NCBI GenBank assembly: GCA_017458865.1
Contig: JAFSZW010000478.1
Span: 1 to 10,704 of the forward strand
Reading direction: 5' to 3'
DNA from: Clostridia bacterium
GTDB lineage: Bacteria; Bacillota; Clostridia; Christensenellales; Aristaeellaceae
Length of the DNA stretch: 10,704 bases
Below, piece after piece: positions 1-6,654 of this stretch. A model generated the notes under the pieces. That model was given only the letters and a program-made list of their open reading frames with translations. It made no database searches and was not told where the DNA came from. The position numbers and the translations under genes are program-made. Numbering within the stretch: the first letter of the stretch is position 1; each line of letters opens with the position of its first letter.

Positions 1-1
1 A

Positions 2-391
2 CAGGCGCCCATCATGATCGCTGTCACAGACCCGGAAACAAGAGATCGCCTTTCCAGGATGAACGCAGCAGTCATGGGTGTAAACAGCGACCCGTTTTAT
101 GGGGCACCGGTCGTCATTGTTGTCCTGGCGGACCGGAGCATCCCCACATACCTCTATGACGGCAGTCTGGTCATCGGCAACCTCATGAATGCTGCTCATG
201 CGCTTGGCATCGGAAGCTGCTGGATTCACAGAGCAAAAGAGGAATTTAGCAGCGAGGAAGGCAAGGCGCTGCTCCGCTCTCTCGGCATTGAGGGTGATTA
301 CGAGGGAATCGGGCACTGCATCCTTGGCTATCCGGATGGTGAATTAAGACCGGCAGCGCCCAGAAAGGAAAACTACGTCTACCGGATCTGA
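2..391 (+). CDS. Nitroreductase-family flavoprotein, C-terminal part (5' end outside window)
   Basis: The reading frame is open from the window edge: the codons before the first ATG (position 14) read Q-A-P-I, which continues naturally into MIAVTD, so the true start lies upstream and about 129 residues are visible. The segment fits the FMN-dependent nitroreductase fold: the 'PVVIVVLADRS' strand, the central helix 'GSLVIGNLMNAAHALGIG' followed by 'SCWIHRA', and the C-terminal 'GIGHCILGYP' with a basic tail ending in 'ENYVYRI'. Family members use NAD(P)H to reduce nitroaromatics, quinones or other electrophiles in the cytoplasm, but the substrate cannot be told from sequence. It ends in TGA and converges with the MATE gene. 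The missing N-terminus holds the usual RRSxRxF flavin-binding motif, so I cannot check it. Confidence 0.88.
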   Translation, partial: QAPIMIAVTDPETRDRLSRMNAAVMGVNSDPFYGAPVVIVVLADRSIPTYLYDGSLVIGNLMNAAHALGIGSCWIHRAKEEFSSEEGKALLRSLGIEGDYEGIGHCILGYPDGELRPAAPRKENYVYRI

Positions 392-467
392 TTGCCGCTC
401 ATCATGCCTGACGCCAGATAAAGACCGTGCGATTGGAAGGGCAATCATGAAACTTCCAGGTGGCATC

Positions 468-505
468 AAAAAACGGACAGGCAGAATGCATACTCTGTCT
501 GTCCG
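468..505 (-). terminator. Rho-independent terminator after the MATE gene
   Basis: Arms CGGACAGGCAGA (474-485) and TCTGTCTGTCCG (494-505) pair over 12 positions with one imperfect pair, around an 8-base loop. Six A's at 468-473 become a U-tract on the - strand, so the signal is oriented to stop transcripts coming from the MATE/aldo-keto reductase unit, about 60 bases after the MATE stop codon. On the + strand the hairpin has no immediate T-run, so it would be a weaker terminator for the nitroreductase gene. Confidence 0.82.
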
Positions 506-563
506 ATCGATTCAGTTTAGATAGCGCACTCCTGTGCCTGTACTTTCCCACAATTACTGCACA

Positions 564-1910
564 TTATTTATGGTGCTGCCATTTTCTCAGCCATGCGACA
601 TACCGCAGGACGCAGGAGGCGCCGGCCAACATCCAGGTCAGTCCGGTTGCCAGCCAGATGGTCCATACGCCGATGTCCGTAAACCGAAGCAGCAGAACCG
701 GCAGGCCAATGCGCCCCGCGATCTCAACAATTCCGTTGATAAACGAAAAGAATGCATCCCCGACGCCGTTTAATACGCCCCGGCAGACGTAGATAAGGCC
801 AAGCGAGAAATAAAACAGGCTTGTAATCCGAAGCGCCTGACCGCCCATGGCAATCACGTCCGCCTCATGGATGAACAGACCCACCAGCGTGTTTCCGCAA
901 AAGCGCATGATCAGCATCATGCCGCAGGCAACCACCGTCATAGCCAGCATGCTGTCTTTAAAGCCCATGCTGATCCTGTCCATCTTCTTCGCGCCCATGT
1001 TCTGTCCGGAATACGTAGACAATGCCATGGTAAGCGAGCTGTACGGCTGCATCACCAGCTGCTCAAGACGGTTGGTCACGGTATAGGCAGCCATCGCAAC
1101 CGGTCCGAACGAATTTGCGACAGACTGAAGGGCGGTGGTGGAGATGGCAATCAGACTTCACTGAAGTGCCAGTGGAAGGCCAAGGCTCACAGCGCTTTTC
1201 ATAATGCTGAAATCCACTGCCAGGTTCCGTGCTGCCAGCCTGAAATATGGATTGCGGCAAAACGCATAAAACAGAGAGCCTGTGTCTGCCAAGAGTTGCG
1301 CGAGCATTGTAGCCAGCGCCGCACCGAATACGCCCAGTCGGAAAGCGCCGATAAACAGCAGATCAAGTCCGACATTGATCAGGCTTGATATAACCAGAAA
1401 GTAAAGCGGCGTGCGCGAATCTCCGAGCGCCCGCTGCATGGCGGATGCATAATTGTACACCGCAACCAGTGGTACATAGGCCGTTGTCATTCGCATATAG
1501 GCGACAGCATCCGGCAGGATTTCAGGCGGCGTGCCCATAAAGTTCAGGACCTGCGGCACCAGTGTGAATGCCACAATGGCCGTCGTAAGAGATGAAGCTG
1601 CCATTACATAGGCGGAATTGGTAATGCTCCTGAACACACCGGTCTCATTCTTTGCACCGAAAAACTGTGCCGTAACAATGCCGCATCCGCCGCTGATTCC
1701 ATTGAAGAAAGAGAAGAAAAGAAACGAAATGGAGCCTGTAGCACCGACAGCCGCCAGTGCATTCGCTCCAAGCAGCCGACCAACGATCATGGAGTCCGCA
1801 AGGTTGTAAGCCTGCTGGAAGATGTTCCCGATCAGCAGCGGCAGTGCGAAAATGGAAAGCAGACGCAGAGGTCTGCCCTCCGTCATGTTCATAGTACGAT
1901 TGCTTTGCAT
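564..1910 (-). pseudogene. MATE-family multidrug efflux pump, interrupted by an in-frame TGA
   Basis: MATE exporters are 12-helix inner-membrane antiporters that expel drugs and cationic toxins using Na+ or H+ gradients. Codons 1-250 give the N-terminal half ('MTEGRPLRLL', 'IFQQAYNLADSMIVGRLLGA', 'ALGDSRTPLYF'). Codon 251 (1158-1160) is TGA. The same frame then continues 'SLIAISTTALQSVANSFGPV', 'GQNMGAKKMDRI' and 'CRGVLNGVGDAFF' to a TAA at 564-566. The conserved MATE sequence runs straight across the stop, and the total of 448 codons is the normal family length, so this is a point lesion in an otherwise whole gene rather than a frameshift at this position. The gene follows the aldo/keto reductase by 57 bases. 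The AAGGAGG at 1956-1962 is 45 bases from the first in-frame ATG, too far for a normal start. Alternatives are a sequencing error or stop readthrough. Confidence 0.85.
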
Positions 1911-1967
1911 GTTGCTCGACCATTCATCCGCCGAAGGCGGTACCGGACAGGTTTGCCTCCTTAAGGC

Positions 1968-2894
1968 TTACGGCAGGAATTTCCCGGATGCCAGATACAG
2001 TCTGTACCATTCCTGATGCGTCAGATAAATAGCCGCCGCATCACAGATATCGGAAAGATGTGCCGGGTTCATGGTGCCCGCAATCGCCTGCATGTGCGCC
2101 GGATGCCTGAGAATCCATGCAATGGCCACTGCCGTTTTGGAAACACCGTACTTCTCTCCGATCTCACCAAGCGCCTGATTCAGCTCGGGAAAATCCGGAT
2201 GGTCCACAAAGCATCCCTTGAACATGCCAAACTGGAGCGGTGACCATGCCTGAACGGTGATATCATGCAGACGGCAGTAATCCAGCAGACCATTGTCCCT
2301 GACGCAGGAACGGTCTGTCGTCAGATTGTTGAGATACAGCGCCTGATCGATCAGCTGTGACTGTTCCAGGGAAAACTGGAGCTGGTTGATCACCAGCGGC
2401 TGCCTGACAAATTTCCGCAGCAGTTCCAGCTGTCCTGGCGTAACATTGCTGACCCCGAAACTGCGCACTTTACCGCTGGCACTGAGGATCTCAAACGCCT
2501 CAGCCACCTGTTCCGGTTCAAACAGCAAATCCGGGCGGTGCAAAAGCAGTGCATCCAGGTACTCCGTTTTGAGCCTTGCGAGGCTCTCATCCACGCTTTT
2601 CAGGATATCCTCTTTTGACCAGTCAAACTCCTGCCGGTCAAAGTGCAGCCCGCATTTGGTCTGCAGATACACATCTTCCCTGCGAAGGCCGGTCAGCGGG
2701 AACGCATCTCCAAATCGCGTTTCAGCCTCTCCGTCGCCATAACAGGTCGCGTGGTCAAAATAGTTGATGCCATTCTCCGCTGCGGCACGGATAAGCGCTG
2801 CCGCATCCTCGACAGACAGTGCCGGCATGCGCATGCAGCCAAGCACAATGGATGACGCATTCTGCGGTCCATCTTTAATGCTGATGGTTTTCAT
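1968..2894 (-). CDS. Aldo/keto reductase, YdhF-like
   Basis: Cytosolic NADPH-dependent oxidoreductase of the AKR superfamily, expected to reduce aldehydes or ketones to alcohols; the natural substrate is not evident. The 308-residue protein is full length. The catalytic tetrad can be seen: Asp47 and Tyr52 in 'FDHATCYG', Lys80 in 'QTKCG' and His119 in 'LLLHRPD'. Further family marks are 'GKVRSFGVSN' (141-150), the 'QAWSPL' strand (215-220) and the C-terminal 'EWYRLYLASGKFLP' that resembles the E. coli YdhF group. The start is supported by GAGGAGG at 2902-2908, seven bases upstream. It is the first gene of a two-gene unit with the MATE pump and faces a divergent MerR regulator. The promoter between them is of the MerR-activated kind, so induction by reactive carbonyls is a reasonable inference. 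Confidence 0.93.
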   Translation of the reverse strand: MKTISIKDGPQNASSIVLGCMRMPALSVEDAAALIRAAAENGINYFDHATCYGDGEAETRFGDAFPLTGLRREDVYLQTKCGLHFDRQEFDWSKEDILKSVDESLARLKTEYLDALLLHRPDLLFEPEQVAEAFEILSASGKVRSFGVSNVTPGQLELLRKFVRQPLVINQLQFSLEQSQLIDQALYLNNLTTDRSCVRDNGLLDYCRLHDITVQAWSPLQFGMFKGCFVDHPDFPELNQALGEIGEKYGVSKTAVAIAWILRHPAHMQAIAGTMNPAHLSDICDAAAIYLTHQEWYRLYLASGKFLP

Positions 2895-2969
2895 CGGGGT
2901 TCCTCCTCATGTTTTTCCTCGTGTTTCTCATGATCCAGGGCTCGGCCTGAGGCCAGTCTCCCGGCTACC

Positions 2970-3000
2970 ATCTTAAACCTTAAAGTCTGCTCTAAGTCAA
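2970..3000 (-). promoter_or_regulatory. MerR-type promoter for the aldo/keto reductase-MATE unit
   Basis: On the - strand, TTGACT (2995-3000) is a 5/6 match to the -35 box and TAAGAT (2970-2975) a 4/6 match to the -10 box. They are separated by 19 bases instead of the usual 17. An over-long spacer is the hallmark of promoters that MerR-family activators switch on by untwisting DNA. The transcript would start about 70 bases before the reductase ATG. Confidence 0.8.
2979..2996. promoter_or_regulatory. MerR operator dyad in the promoter spacer
   Basis: Half-sites CTTAAAG (2979-2985) and CTCTAAG (2990-2996) form an inverted repeat with one mismatch and a four-base centre, lying almost entirely between the -35 and -10 boxes. 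Read on the - strand it closely follows the CTTAGAG-N4-CTCTAAG pattern that I recall for AdhR/NmlR-type regulators. It lies within the divergent gap, so the regulator may also control its own gene from here. Confidence 0.75.
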
Positions 3001-3023
3001 GCACACAAAAGGAGGAATTTTCC

Positions 3024-3407
3024 TTGTATTCGATTCAGGATGTCTGCAAAATGACCGGTCTTACCGCGCATACACTGAGATACTACGAAAAGGCAGGACT
3101 TATTGCCGGAATAAGCCGGAGTTCAGGCGGATACCGCCAGTATTCCGACAGCGACCTTGAGTGGCTTGAACTGGTCCGGTGCCTCAAGAATACCGGCATG
3201 CCGCTCTCTGAAATTGCCCGGTTTGTGCAGCTTGCTCACGAGGGTGATTCGACCCTCAGGGATCGCGTGGAACTGCTTCACGCACACCGCGAAACCGTGA
3301 TCAGGCGCATGGCTGAAATGCAGCAGCATCTCGATAAGGTCACCTGCAAGCTTGGCATCTTTACGGAAAAACTCCGCGCCTATGAAGCCGGCAGCGACAC
3401 GAAATAG
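3024..3407 (+). CDS. MerR-family regulator, AdhR/NmlR-like
   Basis: One-component transcription activator of 127 residues. It has the N-terminal winged helix-turn-helix ('SIQDVCKMTGLTAHTLRYYE', 3-22; 'GGYRQYSDSDLEWLELV', wing and helix) and a long C-terminal dimerisation coiled coil (about 75-120). There is no separate ligand domain, as is typical of thiol or metal sensors. Cys53 in 'VRCLKNTGMP' sits where AdhR of Bacillus subtilis has its aldehyde-reactive cysteine (Cys52), which points to electrophile sensing; two more cysteines are at 8 and 107. The start is a TTG codon backed by AAAAGGAGG at 3007-3015 with eight bases of spacing. It is divergent from the aldo/keto reductase and almost certainly controls it. 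I see no terminator directly after it. Confidence 0.92.
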   Translation: MYSIQDVCKMTGLTAHTLRYYEKAGLIAGISRSSGGYRQYSDSDLEWLELVRCLKNTGMPLSEIARFVQLAHEGDSTLRDRVELLHAHRETVIRRMAEMQQHLDKVTCKLGIFTEKLRAYEAGSDTK

Positions 3408-3544
3408 CAGACTTCATCCCCAGCAATGCCTGTTCTCCCTGTTCAGTCACAGGCTGATGACCGGGCGTCAAATAGCATTTCTCCCATTCCGGCAAGGCAA
3501 AGTAGTCATGGCCAGACAGATCCTATCCGACATGAGGCTCTTGC

Positions 3545-4120
3545 TTACCCGCCGGTCATGAACGGATTCACCTTTTCAATCCGGACGCATTGCAGCCCAT
3601 CAAAGGAAAAGTGGACAATCCACGGCATCACAGTGCGGATTCTCTCAAAGTCATCATACTGGAATGTGGGATCATAGTAGTTGATGATGGTACTCAGCGC
3701 CGTTCCGTGACTGCCCACCACGATGTGCCTGTCCGGATAGTTCTGCAGGAGCTGCGTGAGCGCGCGGATATTTCGTTCCTGAACCTCTTTGAGGCACTCA
3801 CCATCTGAAAATTTGTAACTAAAATCCGACCACTGCCGCCGTGCAAAGGCACTGTAGTCCTCTATCCAGACGCTTTCTATCCTCCTCTCGCGGAAGTCCT
3901 CAATGAGCTCAACTGGCAGGCCGGCCCGGTCCGCAAAATCGGCAACGGTATCCACCGCCCGTTTGAACGGACTGGAAAAGACAAGCTGGATGTCCTTATC
4001 CATCAGGTACTGCGTGGCAAGCACTCTGTCCTTAAGGCCTTTCTGCGTCAGCTCCCTTGTCCTGTCATCATGGTTTTCATAGTTCGGTTCCGCGTGCCTG
4101 ATAAAATATACCTCAGTCAT
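3545..4120 (-). CDS. Histidine phosphatase (phosphoglycerate mutase-like) family protein
   Basis: A 191-residue cytosolic phosphatase/mutase of the branch-1 histidine phosphatase superfamily. The N-terminal 'YFIRHAEPNY' carries the nucleophile His9 after Arg8. Arg54 in 'SSPFKRAVDT' is the second phosphate-binding arginine, and His138 in 'VGSHGTALS' is the second catalytic histidine. Length is normal for small members, which act on sugar phosphates, nucleotides or cobalamin intermediates; the substrate is not predictable. A longer frame opens at 4156, but GAGGAGG at 4127-4133 is six bases before the ATG at 4118-4120, so I use that start. The gap of 109 bases to the upstream AraC gene holds unusual hairpins. 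The gene converges with merR. Confidence 0.92.
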   Translation of the reverse strand: MTEVYFIRHAEPNYENHDDRTRELTQKGLKDRVLATQYLMDKDIQLVFSSPFKRAVDTVADFADRAGLPVELIEDFRERRIESVWIEDYSAFARRQWSDFSYKFSDGECLKEVQERNIRALTQLLQNYPDRHIVVGSHGTALSTIINYYDPTFQYDDFERIRTVMPWIVHFSFDGLQCVRIEKVNPFMTGG

Positions 4121-4162
4121 CTCTGGCCTCCTCGTTACTGTGTTTGTCCTCCGCATCTGTGG

Positions 4163-4230
4163 AATCAGGATCCTCCCAACCTGTCTTCCACGACTGACAG
4201 GCTCCCAATTCCTGATTGGGAGCCTTTTTT
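4163..4230 (+). promoter_or_regulatory. Attenuator-like set of alternative hairpins
   Basis: Several segments compete for pairing. AATCAGGA (4163-4170) is complementary to TCCTGATT (4210-4217), and CTCCCAA (4173-4179) to TTGGGAG (4216-4222); both would open the strong hairpin at 4199-4225. A third stem, CCTGTC (4180-4185) with GACAGG (4196-4201), overlaps the first arm of that hairpin. The layout resembles a terminator/antiterminator pair, but no + strand gene follows, so its role is unclear. Confidence 0.3.
4199..4230 (+). terminator. Strong intrinsic terminator facing the + strand
   Basis: Perfect 11-bp stem AGGCTCCCAAT (4199-4209) and ATTGGGAGCCT (4215-4225), a five-base loop, and a run of six T's (4225-4230). 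The T-run directly abuts the stop codon of the convergently placed AraC gene. In the - direction the hairpin is not followed by T's, so it fits a + strand transcript. The nearest + strand gene is merR, 800 bases away. Confidence 0.7.
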
Positions 4231-5132
4231 CATTGCTGATTCCGCCTTTTTACGGGAATCCAGATAGCACTGTGATAGTCCTTATCCGTCATCTGACCGT
4301 GAATGCAGTCATACCACTCCACGTTCGCATTACCAGAAAGCTCAAACTCCGGATTTCCGGGCAGCCATTCCCTGAAAATTCTCGTATTCAGGGCCTGCAG
4401 TGTCTCCGGATTCGGTCCATAGCAGTCAAACACGGCCCACTCACCTGCCGGAAACTCGTAGAGCGTCATGCCATCCGGCACCTCACCGCCGGCATATTTC
4501 CCGGCAATCAGATAGCGGAAACGTCCGCCGCCGATGTCATCAATGCAGATGCCGTATTCCCCGATGCAGTTATCGACAAGTGCCTTTTCATAGGGATTTG
4601 CCGGGGGATTCCCCGCGTAAACACTGGCTGCGTACTTTGTACAGACCTCATCCCAGTATTTCGGGATCTCCTGATAGCTGTCGTCCAGGGAAAACACTCT
4701 CTCAAAGCCGATCACCCTGAACGCAAACATGTTCGTCACCGTAAATTCCATCTGTGTTCCTCCTTGTACAATAATACTGACGGTCATTGGTAAAAACTGC
4801 CGGATGGATGCCTGCCCGCATCTTACCAGCGACGGTGTCGCATTATGGAAGCGCGTGAATGCCTTCGTAAAACTCTCCGGCGTCTCGTACCCATACCGGA
4901 AGGCAATATCGATCACCTTATCGCCGGTACGCGTGAGATCCAGCCCGGCCTGGTACAGTCTGCGGTTTCGGATGTATTCCGATATGCCATATCCTGTGAT
5001 GACAGAGAATCCTCTCTGCAGAAAGAACGGGGACATGTGCACCTGCCTAGCAACATCCTGCGCACTGATATCATCAAGCAGATGGTGTTCAATGTAGTCG
5101 ATCGACTTCCTGATGCAGGTCAGCCATTCCAT
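4230..5132 (-). CDS. AraC-family regulator with GyrI-like effector domain
   Basis: A 300-residue two-domain transcription regulator. The AraC DNA-binding domain is at the N-terminus (about 8-106) with two helix-turn-helices: 'ISAQDVARQVHMSPFFLQRG' (22-41) and a second around 'VIDIAFRYGYETPESFTKAF' (73-92). A GyrI/SOUL-like small-molecule binding domain follows (about 128-296; 'MEFTVTNMFAFRVIGF', 'GEWAVFDCYGP', 'HSAIWIPVK'). This arrangement, as in Rob and many Bacillota regulators, binds bulky cationic or aromatic compounds and usually activates efflux or detoxification genes. The frame opens at 5162, but CCTCCT at 5140-5145 (AGGAGG on this strand) is seven bases before the ATG at 5130-5132. 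Short direct repeats lie 140-175 bases upstream. It may regulate the phosphatase gene downstream or genes elsewhere. Confidence 0.93.
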   Translation of the reverse strand: MEWLTCIRKSIDYIEHHLLDDISAQDVARQVHMSPFFLQRGFSVITGYGISEYIRNRRLYQAGLDLTRTGDKVIDIAFRYGYETPESFTKAFTRFHNATPSLVRCGQASIRQFLPMTVSIIVQGGTQMEFTVTNMFAFRVIGFERVFSLDDSYQEIPKYWDEVCTKYAASVYAGNPPANPYEKALVDNCIGEYGICIDDIGGGRFRYLIAGKYAGGEVPDGMTLYEFPAGEWAVFDCYGPNPETLQALNTRIFREWLPGNPEFELSGNANVEWYDCIHGQMTDKDYHSAIWIPVKRRNQQ

Positions 5133-5378
5133 TGCTCTCCCTCCTCCCGTCTGCATCATCATACAGGAATCGCGATTCAGATACCTGTCATTCCTTGCTC
5201 AGATATGTCCAACTTCTCACTCAATACCTGGATGTTGCCACGCCGAACTCTCTGCCCTCTGCAAAATATCCAGCCGACCTTACCGACCTAATCCCGGTAT
5301 CCGGTATTGCTTAGATCAATCGTGCGTCTACTCATCAGCATCCTCTGAATGGCATGCAACATATTGGGCATTTGGGGG

Positions 5379-5846
5379 TTACACTTTCATTTCCATGTAT
5401 CGGCGGTACGTCTTGAATCCAGCAGCCTCATAAAAAGCCAGTGCACTCTGATTGAATTCCCACATGTTCAGTTCAATCCTGTGAAATCCCTTATCCCGGG
5501 CATATTCCCGGATAAACGCAACAAGCGCTGAGGCAATCCCCTGGCGCCTGTGCGCACTGTCCACAGCAAATTCATCTATATCCAGATAATCCTGTTCATA
5601 CCTGAACGCATTCTCCGGTTTATTGATATGGTGGAGAATTGCGTAGCCGCAGATTTCCCCATTTTCCTCAGCGACAATGATTTCCTTCTCCGGGTCTTTC
5701 TGGATCTCATAGATCAGATCCCACAGCTCGTTGCGGGGCCCCGCCTTGAATACCTCCGGTATTCCTGCTGAATGGATGTCACTCACCACTTTGCGCAGCC
5801 TGTTGATATCATCCAGTTCATTATCCCGGGCAAATCGTACATTCAT
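5379..5846 (-). CDS. GNAT-family N-acetyltransferase
   Basis: A 155-residue acetyl-CoA-dependent transferase. Motif A with the pyrophosphate-binding loop is clear: 'DEFAVDSAHRRQGIASAL' (91-108), where the R/Q-x-x-G-x-A signature is RRQGIA. Motif B follows: 'LNMWEFNQSALAFYEAAGF' (126-144), including the tyrosine often used as general acid. The N-terminal strand 'MNVRFARDNELDDINRLR' is typical of single-domain GNATs. The acceptor is unknown and could be an amine, an antibiotic or a protein N-terminus. The frame opens at 5903, but AAGGAG (5855-5860) eight bases before the ATG at 5844-5846 decides the start. It ends with TAA 246 bases before the AraC gene; I see no terminator in that gap. Confidence 0.92.
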   Translation of the reverse strand: MNVRFARDNELDDINRLRKVVSDIHSAGIPEVFKAGPRNELWDLIYEIQKDPEKEIIVAEENGEICGYAILHHINKPENAFRYEQDYLDIDEFAVDSAHRRQGIASALVAFIREYARDKGFHRIELNMWEFNQSALAFYEAAGFKTYRRYMEMKV

Positions 5847-6019
5847 TTCCGAGTCTCCTTCTCTATTGCATATTCTCGTATCCACACCGCAGTGCTGAAT
5901 CATTCGCCTGCCGAAAGACCGTAACTCACCATTTCTCTCACTCTCCTTCCGGAGAGGCGTATGCTTTTGCGACGCTCAGGCATGCTGCGGGTCTTTCTCC
6001 TGAATATACATAACCTCAA

Positions 6020-6634
6020 TCAGGTGTTCTTTCTGCCCCTTGCAAAGTGCAGCCAGGCAAGCACGCCAACCGGCAGGAAATAGACACACCAGATAACGAG
6101 CGCGGCCCTGCCGCCGATCCCGCCGTTTCCATGTGACATACCCGTAAACACACCCGTCATCGGCATGACAAAGCAGCTGATAAAGAACACGCCGTGTATG
6201 AGCATCAGCCGTCTGAGCCATCTGTCAGTTCTGCTCGCCGGCTCAAATGACAGCCCGATGAATAGCGTCGACAATGCCATCATCCCATACCCGAGCAGAT
6301 CATAATTGAACATCAGGCCGCCACGCCGATAGTCAAGTATCTGAACGGCCTGTGTGCTCAGCGATTCAAGCCGCACACTGGTTGTCTGGGCATAGTAGAC
6401 AAGCAGGATGAGCACTGCATACACTGCCGCAAATGCAAGTCCGGCAAACGCCGCTGCCTTTCGCTCGTCTTTGCACTCTACCACAAAACCGGCCGCCATC
6501 ATGATGTACCCTATCGGCAGGAACATGCAGACAAGGTATGAACCAAACGTAAAGTCTGTTATCAGACAGACTGCAAAAAGGAACACCGTTACTGTAACAA
6601 CAGCAGCACCGACTTTGGATATCAGGTCATTCAT
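6020..6634 (-). CDS. Six-helix membrane protein of unknown function
   Basis: I do not recognise a named family. The 204-residue protein has about six hydrophobic segments (roughly 8-27, 30-52, 60-82, 110-130, 140-163, 176-196) and a basic C-terminal tail ('ARGRKNT'), so an integral cytoplasmic-membrane protein is certain. The loop before the fourth helix holds a recognisable 'FNYDLLGYGMMALST' stretch that I associate with uncharacterised Clostridia membrane proteins. Two starts are possible. The ATG at 6632-6634 has GAGGTGGAG just upstream. A GTG at 6656-6658 overlaps the TGA of the S66 peptidase gene by four bases (GTGA), which would couple translation of the two. I chose the ATG because it has the better ribosome binding site. 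Either way it is cotranscribed with the peptidase gene. Confidence 0.8.
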   Translation of the reverse strand: MNDLISKVGAAVVTVTVFLFAVCLITDFTFGSYLVCMFLPIGYIMMAAGFVVECKDERKAAAFAGLAFAAVYAVLILLVYYAQTTSVRLESLSTQAVQILDYRRGGLMFNYDLLGYGMMALSTLFIGLSFEPASRTDRWLRRLMLIHGVFFISCFVMPMTGVFTGMSHGNGGIGGRAALVIWCVYFLPVGVLAWLHFARGRKNT

Positions 6635-6654
6635 CTGTCTCCACCTCGTTTCTG

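Noticed and set aside
1158..1160. TGA in the MATE gene as a selenocysteine or reassigned codon
   Set aside because: MATE pumps have no known selenocysteine at this site, I saw no clear SECIS-like element, and TGA is used as a normal stop by several intact neighbours.
867..1388. A 173-codon + strand open frame opposite the MATE gene
   Set aside because: Rich in His, Gln and Arg with no domain, and fully antisense to conserved MATE sequence, which also runs across the internal stop; shadow frame.
4140..4793. A 217-codon open frame on the + strand opposite the AraC gene
   Set aside because: It has no ribosome binding site, low-complexity composition and no recognisable domain, and lies antisense to a clear AraC/GyrI-type gene; it is a shadow frame.
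5941..5956. Hairpin CTCTCC-TTCC-GGAGAG between the membrane protein and GNAT genes
   Set aside because: Only six base pairs and no T-run on either strand, so not supportable as a terminator.
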